In this document: positions 18,893 to 28,165 of the stretch, one piece after another
How positions within the stretch are numbered: position 1 is the first letter of the stretch
Layout of the letters: each line of letters begins with the position of its first letter
From: Paraburkholderia ferrariae NBRC 106233
GTDB taxonomy: Bacteria; Pseudomonadota; Gammaproteobacteria; Burkholderiales; Burkholderiaceae
Direction: 5' to 3'
Length of the DNA: 64,000 nt
Assembly (NCBI RefSeq): GCF_000685035.1
Contig: NZ_BAYB01000009.1
Coordinates: 248,001 to 312,000 of the forward strand
Program-made: the position numbers and the translations under genes
Notes under the pieces: generated by a model
The model's database searches: none
Seen by the model: the letters and a program-made list of their open reading frames with translations, nothing else
Told to the model about the DNA's origin: nothing

Positions 18893-21210
18893 CAGGTCGC
18901 CTCTCCGATCAAATCGTTGACCGCGTCGAGCAGCGCTTCGTCGTGGAAGCTGCCCTTGGTGAGATAGTAGTCCGCGCCCGCATCGAGCCCGCGCCGCCGG
19001 TCGTCCTCGCGATCCTTGTACGAGACGATCATCACCGGCACGTTCCTCAGTTGCGGATCGCTCTTGATCATCGTGACGAGTTCGATGCCGTCCATGCGCG
19101 GCATGTCCACGTCGGTAATGACCAGGTCGTAGCGCGCGTGGCGCAAGGTGGTCCAGCCGTCCATGCCGTCCACGGCCACCGTGACCGCGTAGCCGCGCTT
19201 CTCGAGCAGCTTGCGCTCCAGCTCGCGCACGGTCAAGGAATCCTCCACCACCAGCACCCGCTTGCGCTCGCGCGTGGCGCCTTCGCGCCCGCGCGCCACA
19301 CCGGCAAGCTGCCCCTCGCGCACGAGCCGCGCCACGGAGGCCACGATGTCCTCCACGTCGATCAGCAGCACCACCTGGCCGTCGTCGAGAAGCGCCGCCG
19401 CGGAAACGTTGCGCACTTTCCCAAGGCGGCTGTCGAGCGGCTGCACGGCCAGCGTATGTTCGCCGATGAAGCCGTCCACCGCGATGCCGTAGAGCCCCGC
19501 TTCGTCGCCCACCAGCACCACGCACACGTCGCCGTCCGCCTCCTGCACGCCGTTCGCGCCCAGCAACTGGCGCGCCGTTACGAGACCCACCGGCCGCCCT
19601 TCCCACGCAATGTGCTGCTGGCCTTCGAGCGTTTCGATGGCGCTGCGCGGCACCCGCAGCGCGCGGCGCACGCGCGCAAGCGGAAACGCATAGGCTTCGC
19701 CGGCCACATCGACAATCAGGCTGCGCACCACCGAAAGCGTCAGCGGCAACTGCAGCACGAAGCGCGTGCCGCGCCCTTCGCCGCTTTCGATGCGCACCGT
19801 GCCGCGCACCGCTTTCACGAAGTCCTGCACCGCGTCGAGACCCACGCCGCGCCCGGAAACATCGGTGACGGTCTCGCGCAGCGAAAAACCCGGCAACAGC
19901 AGAAAGTCGTGCAGTTCGGCGTCGGACATCGCCTCGACCGCATCGCGCGAGGCATGCCCGCGCGTCACGATGGCGGCGCGCAGCGCGTCGAGATCGACGC
20001 CCGGGCCGTCGTCGGCCACGCTGATGAGCAGCTTGCCCGCGCTGTGGTGGGCTTCGAGCGTGAGGTGCGCTTCCTCGGGCTTGCCGCGCGCGAGCCGCGT
20101 GACAGGATCCTCCACGCCGTGATCGAGCGCGTTGCGCAGCAGGTGGCCGAGCGGCGCGTCGAGCAGGTCGAGGATGTCGCGGTCCACCTGGGTCGCCTCG
20201 CCCTCGATCGTGAAGCGCACACGCTTGCCGAGCGAACGCGCGAGATCGCGCACGATGCGCGGGTACGCATGCGCGATCTCGCCGAACGGCCGCATGCGGC
20301 ATTGCAGCGCTTCGTCGTAGAGCCGCTGTGCGAGACGCGTGCCGCGCCGGTCGAGCCGGTCCAGTTCGTCGAAGCGCTCGGCCAGTTGCCGCTGCAGCGC
20401 GCCGAGCGACGTGCGGATCTGCGCGAGCGCGGCGCGAGCCTCGACATCGAGCGCGTCGGCATGGCGGTCCTCGAACTGGCCGAGCGCGCCCAGCACGTCG
20501 CCCTGTGCGTAGCGCACGCGCAGGAAGGCATCGGCAAACGGACGCATGCGGCGCGATTCGACCAGCGTTTCGCCGGCGAGACCCACGAGGCGGTCCAGCG
20601 TGGCCGCGCGCACGCGCAGCATGCGGTGGGTGTCGGCGGGGGCGGCTTGGCGTTCGAGCGCGGGTCCGGTTTCCTCCGCGCTCGCCGCGGCGGGCTGCGG
20701 CTGCGCAGGCGTGACAGGGGCAAGAGCAGGGGCAACAACAGGGGCAACCGGGGCGGCAGGCTCGACGGGAGCGGGCGCTTCTTCGGGCGGTGGCGCCACG
20801 GCGTTCTGCCTCGCATCCTGGCCGTGCCCTTGCCCCGCCAGTTGCGCGACGAACGCCTCGACCGCCTCGCGCGCGAGCGGCGGCGCATCTGCGTCCCCCG
20901 CCGCCAGCAGCAAGTCGATGCCCACGAGCAGCGCATCGATGCGCAGCGCGTCGATCCGCAATTCGCCGCGCTGCGCGGCGACGAAGCAGTCCTCCATCGC
21001 GCTCGCCACGTCCACCGCTTCGGGCAGCCCGACGATGCGCGCCGCGCCCTTGAGCGAATGCGTCGCGCGCATGCACGATTCGAGCGTCGCCGCGTCCGCC
21101 GGCGATCCTTCGAGCGCGAGGAGACCCGCGGAAAGCGTGCGCGTCTGCGTCTGCGCTTCCTCGCGGAACAGGTCGAGCAGCGAGCGGCGGCTCAGTTCGT
21201 CGTCGCTCAT
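18892..21210 (-). CDS. wspE: WspE, CheA-like hybrid histidine kinase
   Basis: A 772-residue kinase. It has an HPt domain with phospho-acceptor His51 (ATHSLKGAARIVG), an Ala/Pro-rich linker (about 120-190), a dimerisation region, and an HATPase domain (HLLRNALDHGVEDP). A CheW-like domain and a C-terminal receiver domain (acceptor near D700 in LVITDVDMPRMDG) complete it. It phosphorylates WspR and WspF when the WspA complex is active. It overlaps wspD by 4 bp (ATGA) and wspF by 1 bp. The ATG at 21210 is chosen over upstream ones because it begins the HPt domain and follows GGAGG. Confidence 0.95.
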   Translation of the reverse strand: MSDDELSRRSLLDLFREEAQTQTRTLSAGLLALEGSPADAATLESCMRATHSLKGAARIVGLPEAVDVASAMEDCFVAAQRGELRIDALRIDALLVGIDLLLAAGDADAPPLAREAVEAFVAQLAGQGHGQDARQNAVAPPPEEAPAPVEPAAPVAPVVAPALAPVTPAQPQPAAASAEETGPALERQAAPADTHRMLRVRAATLDRLVGLAGETLVESRRMRPFADAFLRVRYAQGDVLGALGQFEDRHADALDVEARAALAQIRTSLGALQRQLAERFDELDRLDRRGTRLAQRLYDEALQCRMRPFGEIAHAYPRIVRDLARSLGKRVRFTIEGEATQVDRDILDLLDAPLGHLLRNALDHGVEDPVTRLARGKPEEAHLTLEAHHSAGKLLISVADDGPGVDLDALRAAIVTRGHASRDAVEAMSDAELHDFLLLPGFSLRETVTDVSGRGVGLDAVQDFVKAVRGTVRIESGEGRGTRFVLQLPLTLSVVRSLIVDVAGEAYAFPLARVRRALRVPRSAIETLEGQQHIAWEGRPVGLVTARQLLGANGVQEADGDVCVVLVGDEAGLYGIAVDGFIGEHTLAVQPLDSRLGKVRNVSAAALLDDGQVVLLIDVEDIVASVARLVREGQLAGVARGREGATRERKRVLVVEDSLTVRELERKLLEKRGYAVTVAVDGMDGWTTLRHARYDLVITDVDMPRMDGIELVTMIKSDPQLRNVPVMIVSYKDREDDRRRGLDAGADYYLTKGSFHDEALLDAVNDLIGEAT

Positions 21211-21917
21211 CGCACGCTCCTCCCCAGTACCTCGAACAGGGCGTGCACGTCGAGCACACCCACCGAGCGGCCGCGCGAGGCGTACACGCCGCGCACCAGC
21301 CGCCCCGCACCCTGCGCCAACGTAGCCGGCGCGGCCAGCATCTCGTCCTGGCCGAAGTAGGCCACGCCCTCCACGTCGTCCACCGGGAATGCCGTCGTTT
21401 CGCCGTGCCGCTCCGCCACGAGCAGGCGGCGCCGGCCGGGCCGCGCGGCGGCGGTGTCCGGCACGGCGTCGACATGCAGCAGCGCGGCGAGCGATACGGC
21501 GAGCGTCAGCACGCCGCGCACGTTCACGATGCCGAGCACAGCCGGACTGTGCCGGTGCGGCAGCGAGTGAATGGCGCGCGCCTCGCCCACGTGCTGCAAT
21601 ACGACGGCCGGCAGCGCGAGCCATTCGGCCCCCACGCGGAAGACGAACGATCCCTCGCGTTTGGCGGCACCATTTCTTGCGGCGTCCGGCTGCGTAGTGG
21701 ATTCGCGGTTCAGGAGGACGGCGGCGGGCAGCGCTTGCGGGTCGCCCTCCACCGGCCGGTCGAGCATGCGCGCCGCGGCCTGTTCGAACACGGGGCAATT
21801 CAGGCAACGCAGATATTGTTCGAGGCGCGCGCACGATTTGTCGCCGCGTGTGCCGATGCGGTTCCAGCAGTCGTCCTGCGGCATACGGGCCAGCACGGCC
21901 GGTTCGCGGTCAGGCAT
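21207..21917 (-). CDS. wspD: WspD, CheW-like coupling protein
   Basis: A 236-residue coupling protein. The CheW domain covers about residues 85-230 (FVFRVGAEWLALPAVVLQHV; LGIVNVRGVLTLAVSLAALL; YASRGRSVGVLDVHALF). An N-terminal extension of about 80 residues contains a CLNCPVF pair of cysteines, the common feature of WspD over plain CheW. With WspB it tethers WspE to the WspA receptor. It overlaps wspC by 8 bp and wspE by 4 bp. Confidence 0.92.
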   Translation of the reverse strand: MPDREPAVLARMPQDDCWNRIGTRGDKSCARLEQYLRCLNCPVFEQAAARMLDRPVEGDPQALPAAVLLNRESTTQPDAARNGAAKREGSFVFRVGAEWLALPAVVLQHVGEARAIHSLPHRHSPAVLGIVNVRGVLTLAVSLAALLHVDAVPDTAAARPGRRRLLVAERHGETTAFPVDDVEGVAYFGQDEMLAAPATLAQGAGRLVRGVYASRGRSVGVLDVHALFEVLGRSVR

Positions 21918-23388
21918 CGGCGCCTCCCTGGTCAGGCGCCGGCGGCGCGGCGCGGCGGGCGCGGCGCATCAGGCGGTGCGCGCCGTCGCTGTCGCCCTGC
22001 ACTTCAAGCAGCGCCGCGAGATGGGTGAGCGCTTCATAGTGGGCCGGTTCGAGGTAGAGCGCCTTGCGGTAGTGGTCGCGCGCCTCGGCCGGATGGCCCT
22101 GGGCATCGGCGATCAGGCCGAGCAGATACCACGCGTCCGCATCCGGCACCGCCGCCTGGGTCGCATCCTGTGCCGCTTGCAGCGCGAGACGATGCGCGCC
22201 GTCCAGATCGCCGGCGTCGGCGAGGCTGCGCGCTTTGGCGAGCGTTTCGCGGGGCGGCGTGGCGGGCATGGCGGTGGCAGGCCCGGCCGCCACGCCGGCG
22301 CCCGTCATGGCGCGAGGCGCTCGCGGCGCGCGGGCCGGCGCGGCGGGGATGGCGTGCTTCATCCAGGAGACATTCGGCGAAGGTTGCGAAAGCAACGAAG
22401 GCGTCACGCTCGCCGCGCTCGTCATCGCCAGCGAAGGCGCGGTCTGCAGCGCGCGCAGTGCCGCAGGCGCAGGCGTGAAGTTCGATGCGAGGCTTGGAGA
22501 GAAACCCGGCAAAACCGCGCGCCGTCGCCCCTCTTCTTCATTAGGCAAGCGAAAACCGAACGCGAGCGGTATATACGCGGACGCCATCTCGTGCCGCATC
22601 ATGAGCCCCGTTTCGGCGGGGCCGACGAAAATCATGCCATCGTCCGCGAGACACGCGCGCAGGAGATTCATGGCGCGGTCCTGGGCGGCGCGGTCGAAAT
22701 AGATCAGCACGTTGCGGCAGAAAATGAAGTCGTAGCGCACGGGATGGGCCGCGAGCCATTCGAACAGGTTGGCGCGCTCGAACGTCACCGGTGCACGCAC
22801 ATGCATGCCCACGCGCCAGCCGTCCCCGGTCGCCTCGAAATGACGTTCGCGAAACGCGAGACCGTCGCCGCGAAACGCATTGCGCCCATATACGCCGCGC
22901 TTTGCCGCGGCGATCGAGGCCGAGCTGATGTCGATGGCGTCGATGCCGAACTGCTCCGCCGCGAGGCCCGCGTCCAGCAGCGCCATCGCCGCGGAATAAG
23001 GCTCTTCGCCGCTCGAGCACGGCACGCTCAACACGCGCAATACGTCGCCGGGCCGCCGCGCGAGCCGCTCCGTGCCGAGGCGCGCGAGTGCTGCAAAGGC
23101 CTCGCGCTCGCGGAAAAACCAGGTCTCCGGCACCACCAGCGCGTCGATCAGCGCCTGGCGTTCCGCCGCTTCCGACGTGAGGTGCAGCCAGTACGCGTCG
23201 AGCACGAGACCCGGCACGGCCGAACCCGCTTCCCAGGCGGGCGGTATGCCGGCCTGCTTCTCGCCGGCTATCGTCACCGCCGCACGCTGCGCGACCGCGC
23301 GGACCAGCGCATTTGCGCCGAGCGCCTGGGCGTCGATGCCCGTTTCGTCGAGCAGCCACGACGCGAAGCGCGGATCGCCGCCGTTCAC
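21910..23388 (-). CDS. wspC: WspC, CheR-like methyltransferase with TPR tail
   Basis: A 492-residue protein. The N-terminal CheR domain (to about residue 270) holds the S-adenosylmethionine site VLSVPCSSGEEPYS and FIFCRNVLIYFD. An Ala/Pro-rich linker follows, then tetratricopeptide repeats (about 400-480: WYLLGLIADAQGHPAEARDHYRKAL). It methylates WspA. The start is a GTG at 23388 that shares bases with the wspB stop (GTGA); no ATG in the right place exists. Confidence 0.93.
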   Translation of the reverse strand: MNGGDPRFASWLLDETGIDAQALGANALVRAVAQRAAVTIAGEKQAGIPPAWEAGSAVPGLVLDAYWLHLTSEAAERQALIDALVVPETWFFREREAFAALARLGTERLARRPGDVLRVLSVPCSSGEEPYSAAMALLDAGLAAEQFGIDAIDISSASIAAAKRGVYGRNAFRGDGLAFRERHFEATGDGWRVGMHVRAPVTFERANLFEWLAAHPVRYDFIFCRNVLIYFDRAAQDRAMNLLRACLADDGMIFVGPAETGLMMRHEMASAYIPLAFGFRLPNEEEGRRRAVLPGFSPSLASNFTPAPAALRALQTAPSLAMTSAASVTPSLLSQPSPNVSWMKHAIPAAPARAPRAPRAMTGAGVAAGPATAMPATPPRETLAKARSLADAGDLDGAHRLALQAAQDATQAAVPDADAWYLLGLIADAQGHPAEARDHYRKALYLEPAHYEALTHLAALLEVQGDSDGAHRLMRRARRAAPPAPDQGGADA

Positions 23389-23891
23389 GATACCGCTCCC
23401 TGTGCCTGCCACGAGGGCGGATCCGGAAAGAGCAACGCGCGCACGCGCGCGTCGAGCAACTGATCGGCCTTCACCCACTGCACGAAGCCCTGCTCGTCGC
23501 GCGCAACGGGACCCAGCCAGCGCGCTTCGGGCGTGGCGATGCCGCCTTCGGTAAAGGCCGTGGCGGCGAATACCGCCGTACGCGTCGCACATTCGAGCAG
23601 GAGTGCGATGTAACGATGCGGGCCTTCGCCCGGCGCCCCCGCAGCAGCCGGCGCACCCCGGTCGTGCACGAGCACGAGCCGCGTGGACATGAGCGCGCGC
23701 GCGGGGCGACCGAGCGCCAGCATGGCGAGATCGATCACCGGCACCGGTACGCCCGCGTGCTCGATCAGCCCGGCGATCCACGGCGGCGTGCCGGGATGCG
23801 CCCGCACCGGCACGAGCGGCAGCACATGCGCGATCTCGCGCGCATCGAGTGCATAGCGTTCGCCGTCTAGCTCGAACAACAGGAAAAGCAT
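23385..23891 (-). CDS. wspB: WspB, CheW-like coupling protein
   Basis: A 168-residue single CheW domain (LLFELDGERYALDAREIAHV at the start, then WIAGLIEHAGVPVPVIDLAML). It links the WspA receptor with the WspE kinase. It lies 112 bp after wspA and overlaps wspC by 4 bp. A glycine/alanine-rich insertion (GAPAAAGAPGEG) lies in the middle of the domain. Confidence 0.92.
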   Translation of the reverse strand: MLFLLFELDGERYALDAREIAHVLPLVPVRAHPGTPPWIAGLIEHAGVPVPVIDLAMLALGRPARALMSTRLVLVHDRGAPAAAGAPGEGPHRYIALLLECATRTAVFAATAFTEGGIATPEARWLGPVARDEQGFVQWVKADQLLDARVRALLFPDPPSWQAQGAVS

Positions 23892-24003
23892 CGCCAGTTC
23901 CCCGCGGCGGCCAGACTGCGCGCGCCGGTTGCATCCACCGGTTTGCCTGCCGCCGGTGTCCGCCGTTTATATCCGCCGTCTCTATCTTGCTTCGGATTCC
24001 GAA

Positions 24004-25677
24004 TCAGGCTTCGATCCTGAAACGCGAGACACCCGTGCGCAGTTCGTTGGCCACCAGCGTCAGGTTGTCGATGGCCTGCGAAGACTGGCGCAGCGACTCG
24101 GCCGTCTGCTGCGCGGCCTCCGAAAGCTGCGTGAGCGCCTGGGTGATCTGCTCGGCGCTCGTGGCCTGGGCCTGCATGCCGTCGTTCACCATCTGGAAGC
24201 GCGGCGCGAGCGTCTGCACCGCGCCGATGATCTGCGAAAGCTGCACGCCCACGGCCTGCACGTCGTGCATGCCGCGGCGCACTTCCTCCGCGAACTTGTC
24301 CATGCCCATCACGCCCGCCGACACCGCCGACTGGATTTCCTTCACGGTCTGCTCGATGTCGTAGGTGGCCACGGCCGTCTGGTCGGCGAGACGCCGGATC
24401 TCGGTCGCGACCACCGAAAAGCCGCGGCCGTACTCGCCGGCCTTTTCCGCTTCGATGGCGGCGTTCAACGAAAGCAGGTTGGTCTGGTCGGCCACCTTCG
24501 TGATGGTAGCCACCACCTGGTTGATGCTCACGGCCTTCTCGTTGAGGATCGCGAGCTTCGCGTTCACCGATCCCGCCGCCTCCATCACGCTGCGCATGGT
24601 GTCTTCCATGTGCGTGAGGCCGCTCTGGCTCGTGGTGGCAAGGCCGGCCGACTGCTCGGCCACCGTGGCGACTTCGCTCATCGTGCGCACGAGATCGCGC
24701 GCGGTGGCAAAGATCTCGCGCGAGGTTGCGCCGATTTCGGTGGTCGTGGCTGCCGTTTCGCTCGCGGTGGCCTGCTGCTCCTTCGAGGTGGCGGCCACTT
24801 CCGCCACCGAGGTCGAAACCTGCAGCGACGACTTCTGCGCCTGCGCCACGAGGCTCGCGAGTTCGTCGCTCATGCGGTTGAAGCCGTCCTCCAGCACGCC
24901 GAACTCGTCGGTGCGGCCAAGCCGCAGGCGCTGCGTCAGGTCGCCGGTGCGCATGGAATCGTGCACGTCCACGAGCCGCGCCATCGGCACGGTAATCGCG
25001 CGATAGAGCGCATAGCCGGTCGCGAGCGCGGCGAGCAGCACCACGCCCAGCGCCGCGGCCAGCGTAATCTCCGTGCCCGTGACCGAGCTGCGGATGGTCT
25101 GCGCCGAGTCGTCGGCCTGCGCGCGGTTCTCGTCCACGATCCCGTTCGCCGACTCCACCACATCTCGCCACGAGGCATCGAGCTGCACGAACGCCGTCTG
25201 CGCGGCGGCGCGCGAGGCGGGCAACTGGCGTGCGATGGCTGTGATCTGCGGCAGGTAACGGCCGTAGGCGTCGCGAAAGCGCTGGAAGCGCTCGCGGTCG
25301 TCGGCGCGGAACACGGTGCCTTCGTACTGCTTCATCAGGCGGTCCACCTGGGCCATCGCGGCCGGCAGGCCGGCGATGTCGCGGGCGGTGGCATCCGCAT
25401 CGGAATCCACGAAGGCCGCGCGCTCGGTGAGCGCATAGGTCTGGTTCGCCGCCGCACGCAGCGAGGTGGCGTAGAAGAGCCCCGGCACCGAATCGCGCGT
25501 GAGGCTCAGCGCTTCGTCGTCGATGGCGCGCAGGCGGCTATAGGAAATCACCGCGGTGGCGAGCATCAACACGAACAGCAATCCGAAGCTGAGAACGATG
25601 CGGGTGCCGAGGGTATATCGGCCCTCGGTCTGGCGCGGCAGGCCGGCTTGGCCGGCTCGGGGCATGGCGGTGCTCAT
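24004..25677 (-). CDS. wspA: WspA, membrane chemoreceptor of the surface-sensing pathway
   Basis: A 557-residue methyl-accepting protein. Membrane segments are near residues 25-46 (IVLSFGLLFVLMLATAVISY) and 204-227 (LAAALGVVLLAALATGYALY), with a helical periplasmic domain of about 155 residues between. A HAMP domain and a long signalling helix pair follow; the conserved hairpin tip reads NAAIEAEKAGEYGRGFSVVA. No C-terminal CheR-docking pentapeptide is present, as expected for WspA. It senses surface contact or envelope stress. First gene of the operon. Confidence 0.94.
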   Translation of the reverse strand: MSTAMPRAGQAGLPRQTEGRYTLGTRIVLSFGLLFVLMLATAVISYSRLRAIDDEALSLTRDSVPGLFYATSLRAAANQTYALTERAAFVDSDADATARDIAGLPAAMAQVDRLMKQYEGTVFRADDRERFQRFRDAYGRYLPQITAIARQLPASRAAAQTAFVQLDASWRDVVESANGIVDENRAQADDSAQTIRSSVTGTEITLAAALGVVLLAALATGYALYRAITVPMARLVDVHDSMRTGDLTQRLRLGRTDEFGVLEDGFNRMSDELASLVAQAQKSSLQVSTSVAEVAATSKEQQATASETAATTTEIGATSREIFATARDLVRTMSEVATVAEQSAGLATTSQSGLTHMEDTMRSVMEAAGSVNAKLAILNEKAVSINQVVATITKVADQTNLLSLNAAIEAEKAGEYGRGFSVVATEIRRLADQTAVATYDIEQTVKEIQSAVSAGVMGMDKFAEEVRRGMHDVQAVGVQLSQIIGAVQTLAPRFQMVNDGMQAQATSAEQITQALTQLSEAAQQTAESLRQSSQAIDNLTLVANELRTGVSRFRIEA

Positions 25678-25933
25678 GGGCGTCTGGGCTTTTCCGGTGG
25701 CTGGGCCAGGGCTTGCCGTGCCGCGCCTTTTTGCGCGCCGCGACCGCCGCTGGATAAAAGGCCCGTCATGCGGCCCTCACGGTCGGTAGTGTAATGGGTT
25801 TGCGCACTTTTATGGGACGGCGCCCAGGTCTTGGGGCCAGAGCAGGCAGGCTTTTGCGGCTTTTTGGGTAAAACGGCGGAAGCGTCTGCCCGCGGGCGGC
25901 GGCCCGCCAGCCCTACCCGCGTTGCTAATTGCG

Positions 25934-26620
25934 TTAGTTGTGCACGAACCGCAGCACGGCGTCCACCACCATCGCGCGATGCCGGGCGCGCAGCCGCGGA
26001 TGCGAGGGGTCGCGCCCGAACGCGGCGCCGAACGTGTGGCGGTTGCTCACGCGGTGAAAGCACATCGAACTGATCATGAGGTGCAGATCGATCGGGTCGA
26101 TATCGTCGCGGAACGCGCCCGCCGCCACGCCGCGCGCGAGCAGGTCTTCGATGGTGTGGATCGCGCTGGCATTACGGTTGCGAAACGTCTTGAGCCGCTC
26201 CAGGTAGCGCGCGCCATGAATGTTCTCGATGGTCACGAGCCGCACGAAGTCGCGATGGCGGTCGTGGTAATCGAAAGTGAATTCGACGAGCCGGCGCAGG
26301 CCCTCCTCGGGATCGAGTTCGTCGATATGAAGATCCTGCTCCAGCGCGCGAATGTCACCGTAGACCTTGTCGAGCACCGCTTCGTACAGCCCTTCCTTGC
26401 TGCCGAAGTAGTAATAGAGCATGCGCTTGGTGGTGTGCGTGCGCTCCGCGATCTGGTCGACGCGCGCGCCGGCAAGCCCCATGGCCGAGAACTCGGCGGT
26501 GGCGACTTCGAGGATGTTGCGCTTCGTCTGTTCCGGGTCGTACTTGCGCCGGCTTTCGGACTGCGCGTCGTTGTTCTCGGGCGAAGCCGCCGGTCTTGCC
26601 ATTGTCGTTGCCGCACGCAT
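25934..26620 (-). CDS. TetR-family regulator of the quinate/shikimate cluster
   Basis: About 228 residues. The helix-turn-helix lies near the N-terminus (KRNILEVATAEFSAMGLAGARVDQIAERTHTTKRMLYYYF). A ligand domain follows with RFVRLVTIENIHGARYLERL, typical of the TetR_C group often found with shikimate, quinate or protocatechuate genes. The start is uncertain (ATG at 26650, 26620 or 26602; none has a strong ribosome site). It is the last gene of the aroQ-aroE-MFS operon. It probably represses through the 29681-29694 palindrome, with a pathway intermediate as inducer. Confidence 0.85.
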   Translation of the reverse strand: MRAATTMARPAASPENNDAQSESRRKYDPEQTKRNILEVATAEFSAMGLAGARVDQIAERTHTTKRMLYYYFGSKEGLYEAVLDKVYGDIRALEQDLHIDELDPEEGLRRLVEFTFDYHDRHRDFVRLVTIENIHGARYLERLKTFRNRNASAIHTIEDLLARGVAAGAFRDDIDPIDLHLMISSMCFHRVSNRHTFGAAFGRDPSHPRLRARHRAMVVDAVLRFVHN

Positions 26621-26696
26621 GATAGGAAAGAATGCGGGCGATTCTAGCATGGGGCCCGGTTCGGTCCGGCGGCGCTGGAAGCCGCCGCCGGCCGTA

Positions 26697-28085
26697 TCAG
26701 AGCTCGATCCGCCGGATGTCGCCGACCACGAAAATATAGGCGGCCGCGCCGATCAGCGCGATCACGCCGATGAACGCGAGGGCCCACACGAACGACCCCG
26801 TCGCCGCCACGATCAGGCCCACCACGAGCGGCGTGACGATGCCGGCCAGATTGGCCGCGAGGTTGAAGATGCCGCCGGTGAGGCCCAGCATGCCGGCCGG
26901 CGCGATATCGGAAACCAGCGTCCAGCCGAGCGCCGCCATGCCCTGCGCGAAAAACGCGAGCGACAGGATGGCGATCACGGCCACGTTGCTCGCCACGAAG
27001 TTGGCCAGCACGATGGTCGAAGCGAGCAGCAGGCCCGCGATGATCGGCAGCTTGCGCGCCACGTTGGCCGATTTGCCGCGCCGCAGGAGCCAGTCCGAGA
27101 ACGCACCGCCGAAGAGCACGCCCACCGAGGCGGCAATGAACGGCATGATCGCGAAGAAGCCGATCTTGAGCCAGGCCATGTGGCGCTCGGTGGCGAGATA
27201 GGTGGGAAACCACGTGAGGAAAAAGACCAGCGTGGAATTGCCCGCGAACTGGCCGATGCAGATGCCGGCCAACTGGCGGCGGCGCAACAGCCTGCCCGCC
27301 ATGCGCCAGTCGAAGCCATGCTTTTTGTTGGCGTTTTTATCGGCAATGTCGCCGCCCTTTGCTTCGCTCTTCGCCTCGCGCGCGCCATGCACGACGAGCC
27401 CGCCGCCCGCCTCGATGTAGTCGAGCTCCGCGCGATTGGCCGCGGGGTGGTCCTGCGGTTCGCGATAGAGGCGCCACCACACGAGGCCGAACACCAACCC
27501 CACGGCGCCCACCACATAAAACAGCGAGCGCCAGCCGAACGCACCCATCAACGCGAAGAGAAACGGGCTGAAGAACGCGAGGCCGATGTACTCGCCCACC
27601 GTATAGGTGCCGGTCGCAAACGCGCGCTCGCTCTGCGGGAACCACGTGGCCACCACGCGGCTGTTGGTGGGAAAGCACGGCGACTCGGCCGCGCCCAGGC
27701 CCAGGCGGCACGCGAAGAGCGCGCCCACGCCCGTCACGAAGCCCTGCACGAAGGTGCAGAGCGACCACAGCGTCATCGAAAGCCAGTAGGTGAACTTGCT
27801 GCCGAAGCGGTCGAGAAACAGGCCCCCCGGCACCTGCGCGAGCACGTAACTCCACGAGAACGCGGAGAACACGAGCCCCATGAGTGCGGCATCGATGCCC
27901 AACTCCTTCGTCAACTGCGGCGCGGCGATGCCGAGCACGGTACGGTCGAGATAGTTGATCATCGTGCCCACCGCGAGCAGCCCGAGGACGCGATAACGCG
28001 CCCGCGAGCGCCGCAGCGAGCCCTCGGCGGCGCCCGCGGAACGGGCCGGCGTGTCCGCGTGCCCCGCAGATAAGGGTGGTGCCAT
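26697..28085 (-). CDS. MFS transporter, ACS family (probable quinate/shikimate-type permease)
   Basis: A 462-residue carrier with about 12 membrane segments. It has the ACS hallmark MINYLDRTVLGIAAPQL near residue 43, the loop motif FLDRFGSKFTYW, and a central cytoplasmic loop after segment 6. ATG at 28085 follows AAGGAGAGAGAC. It lies between aroE and tetR in one operon, so I infer it imports quinate, shikimate or dehydroshikimate by proton symport. A related hydroxy-aromatic acid is possible. Confidence 0.88.
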   Translation of the reverse strand: MAPPLSAGHADTPARSAGAAEGSLRRSRARYRVLGLLAVGTMINYLDRTVLGIAAPQLTKELGIDAALMGLVFSAFSWSYVLAQVPGGLFLDRFGSKFTYWLSMTLWSLCTFVQGFVTGVGALFACRLGLGAAESPCFPTNSRVVATWFPQSERAFATGTYTVGEYIGLAFFSPFLFALMGAFGWRSLFYVVGAVGLVFGLVWWRLYREPQDHPAANRAELDYIEAGGGLVVHGAREAKSEAKGGDIADKNANKKHGFDWRMAGRLLRRRQLAGICIGQFAGNSTLVFFLTWFPTYLATERHMAWLKIGFFAIMPFIAASVGVLFGGAFSDWLLRRGKSANVARKLPIIAGLLLASTIVLANFVASNVAVIAILSLAFFAQGMAALGWTLVSDIAPAGMLGLTGGIFNLAANLAGIVTPLVVGLIVAATGSFVWALAFIGVIALIGAAAYIFVVGDIRRIEL

Positions 28086-28165
28086 GTCTCTCTCCTTGTT
28101 CCTTCAGCTCTCTCAGGTTCTGGTGCGGCGCCTGTTGTCCGGCGTCCTGCAATTCGGTGTCCTGC

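Noticed and set aside
17879..21475. A 1198-codon open frame on the minus strand across wspE and wspF
   Set aside because: Only its last 337 codons (WspF) make sense; the rest is an Arg/Ala-rich out-of-frame shadow of WspE, normal for high-GC DNA.
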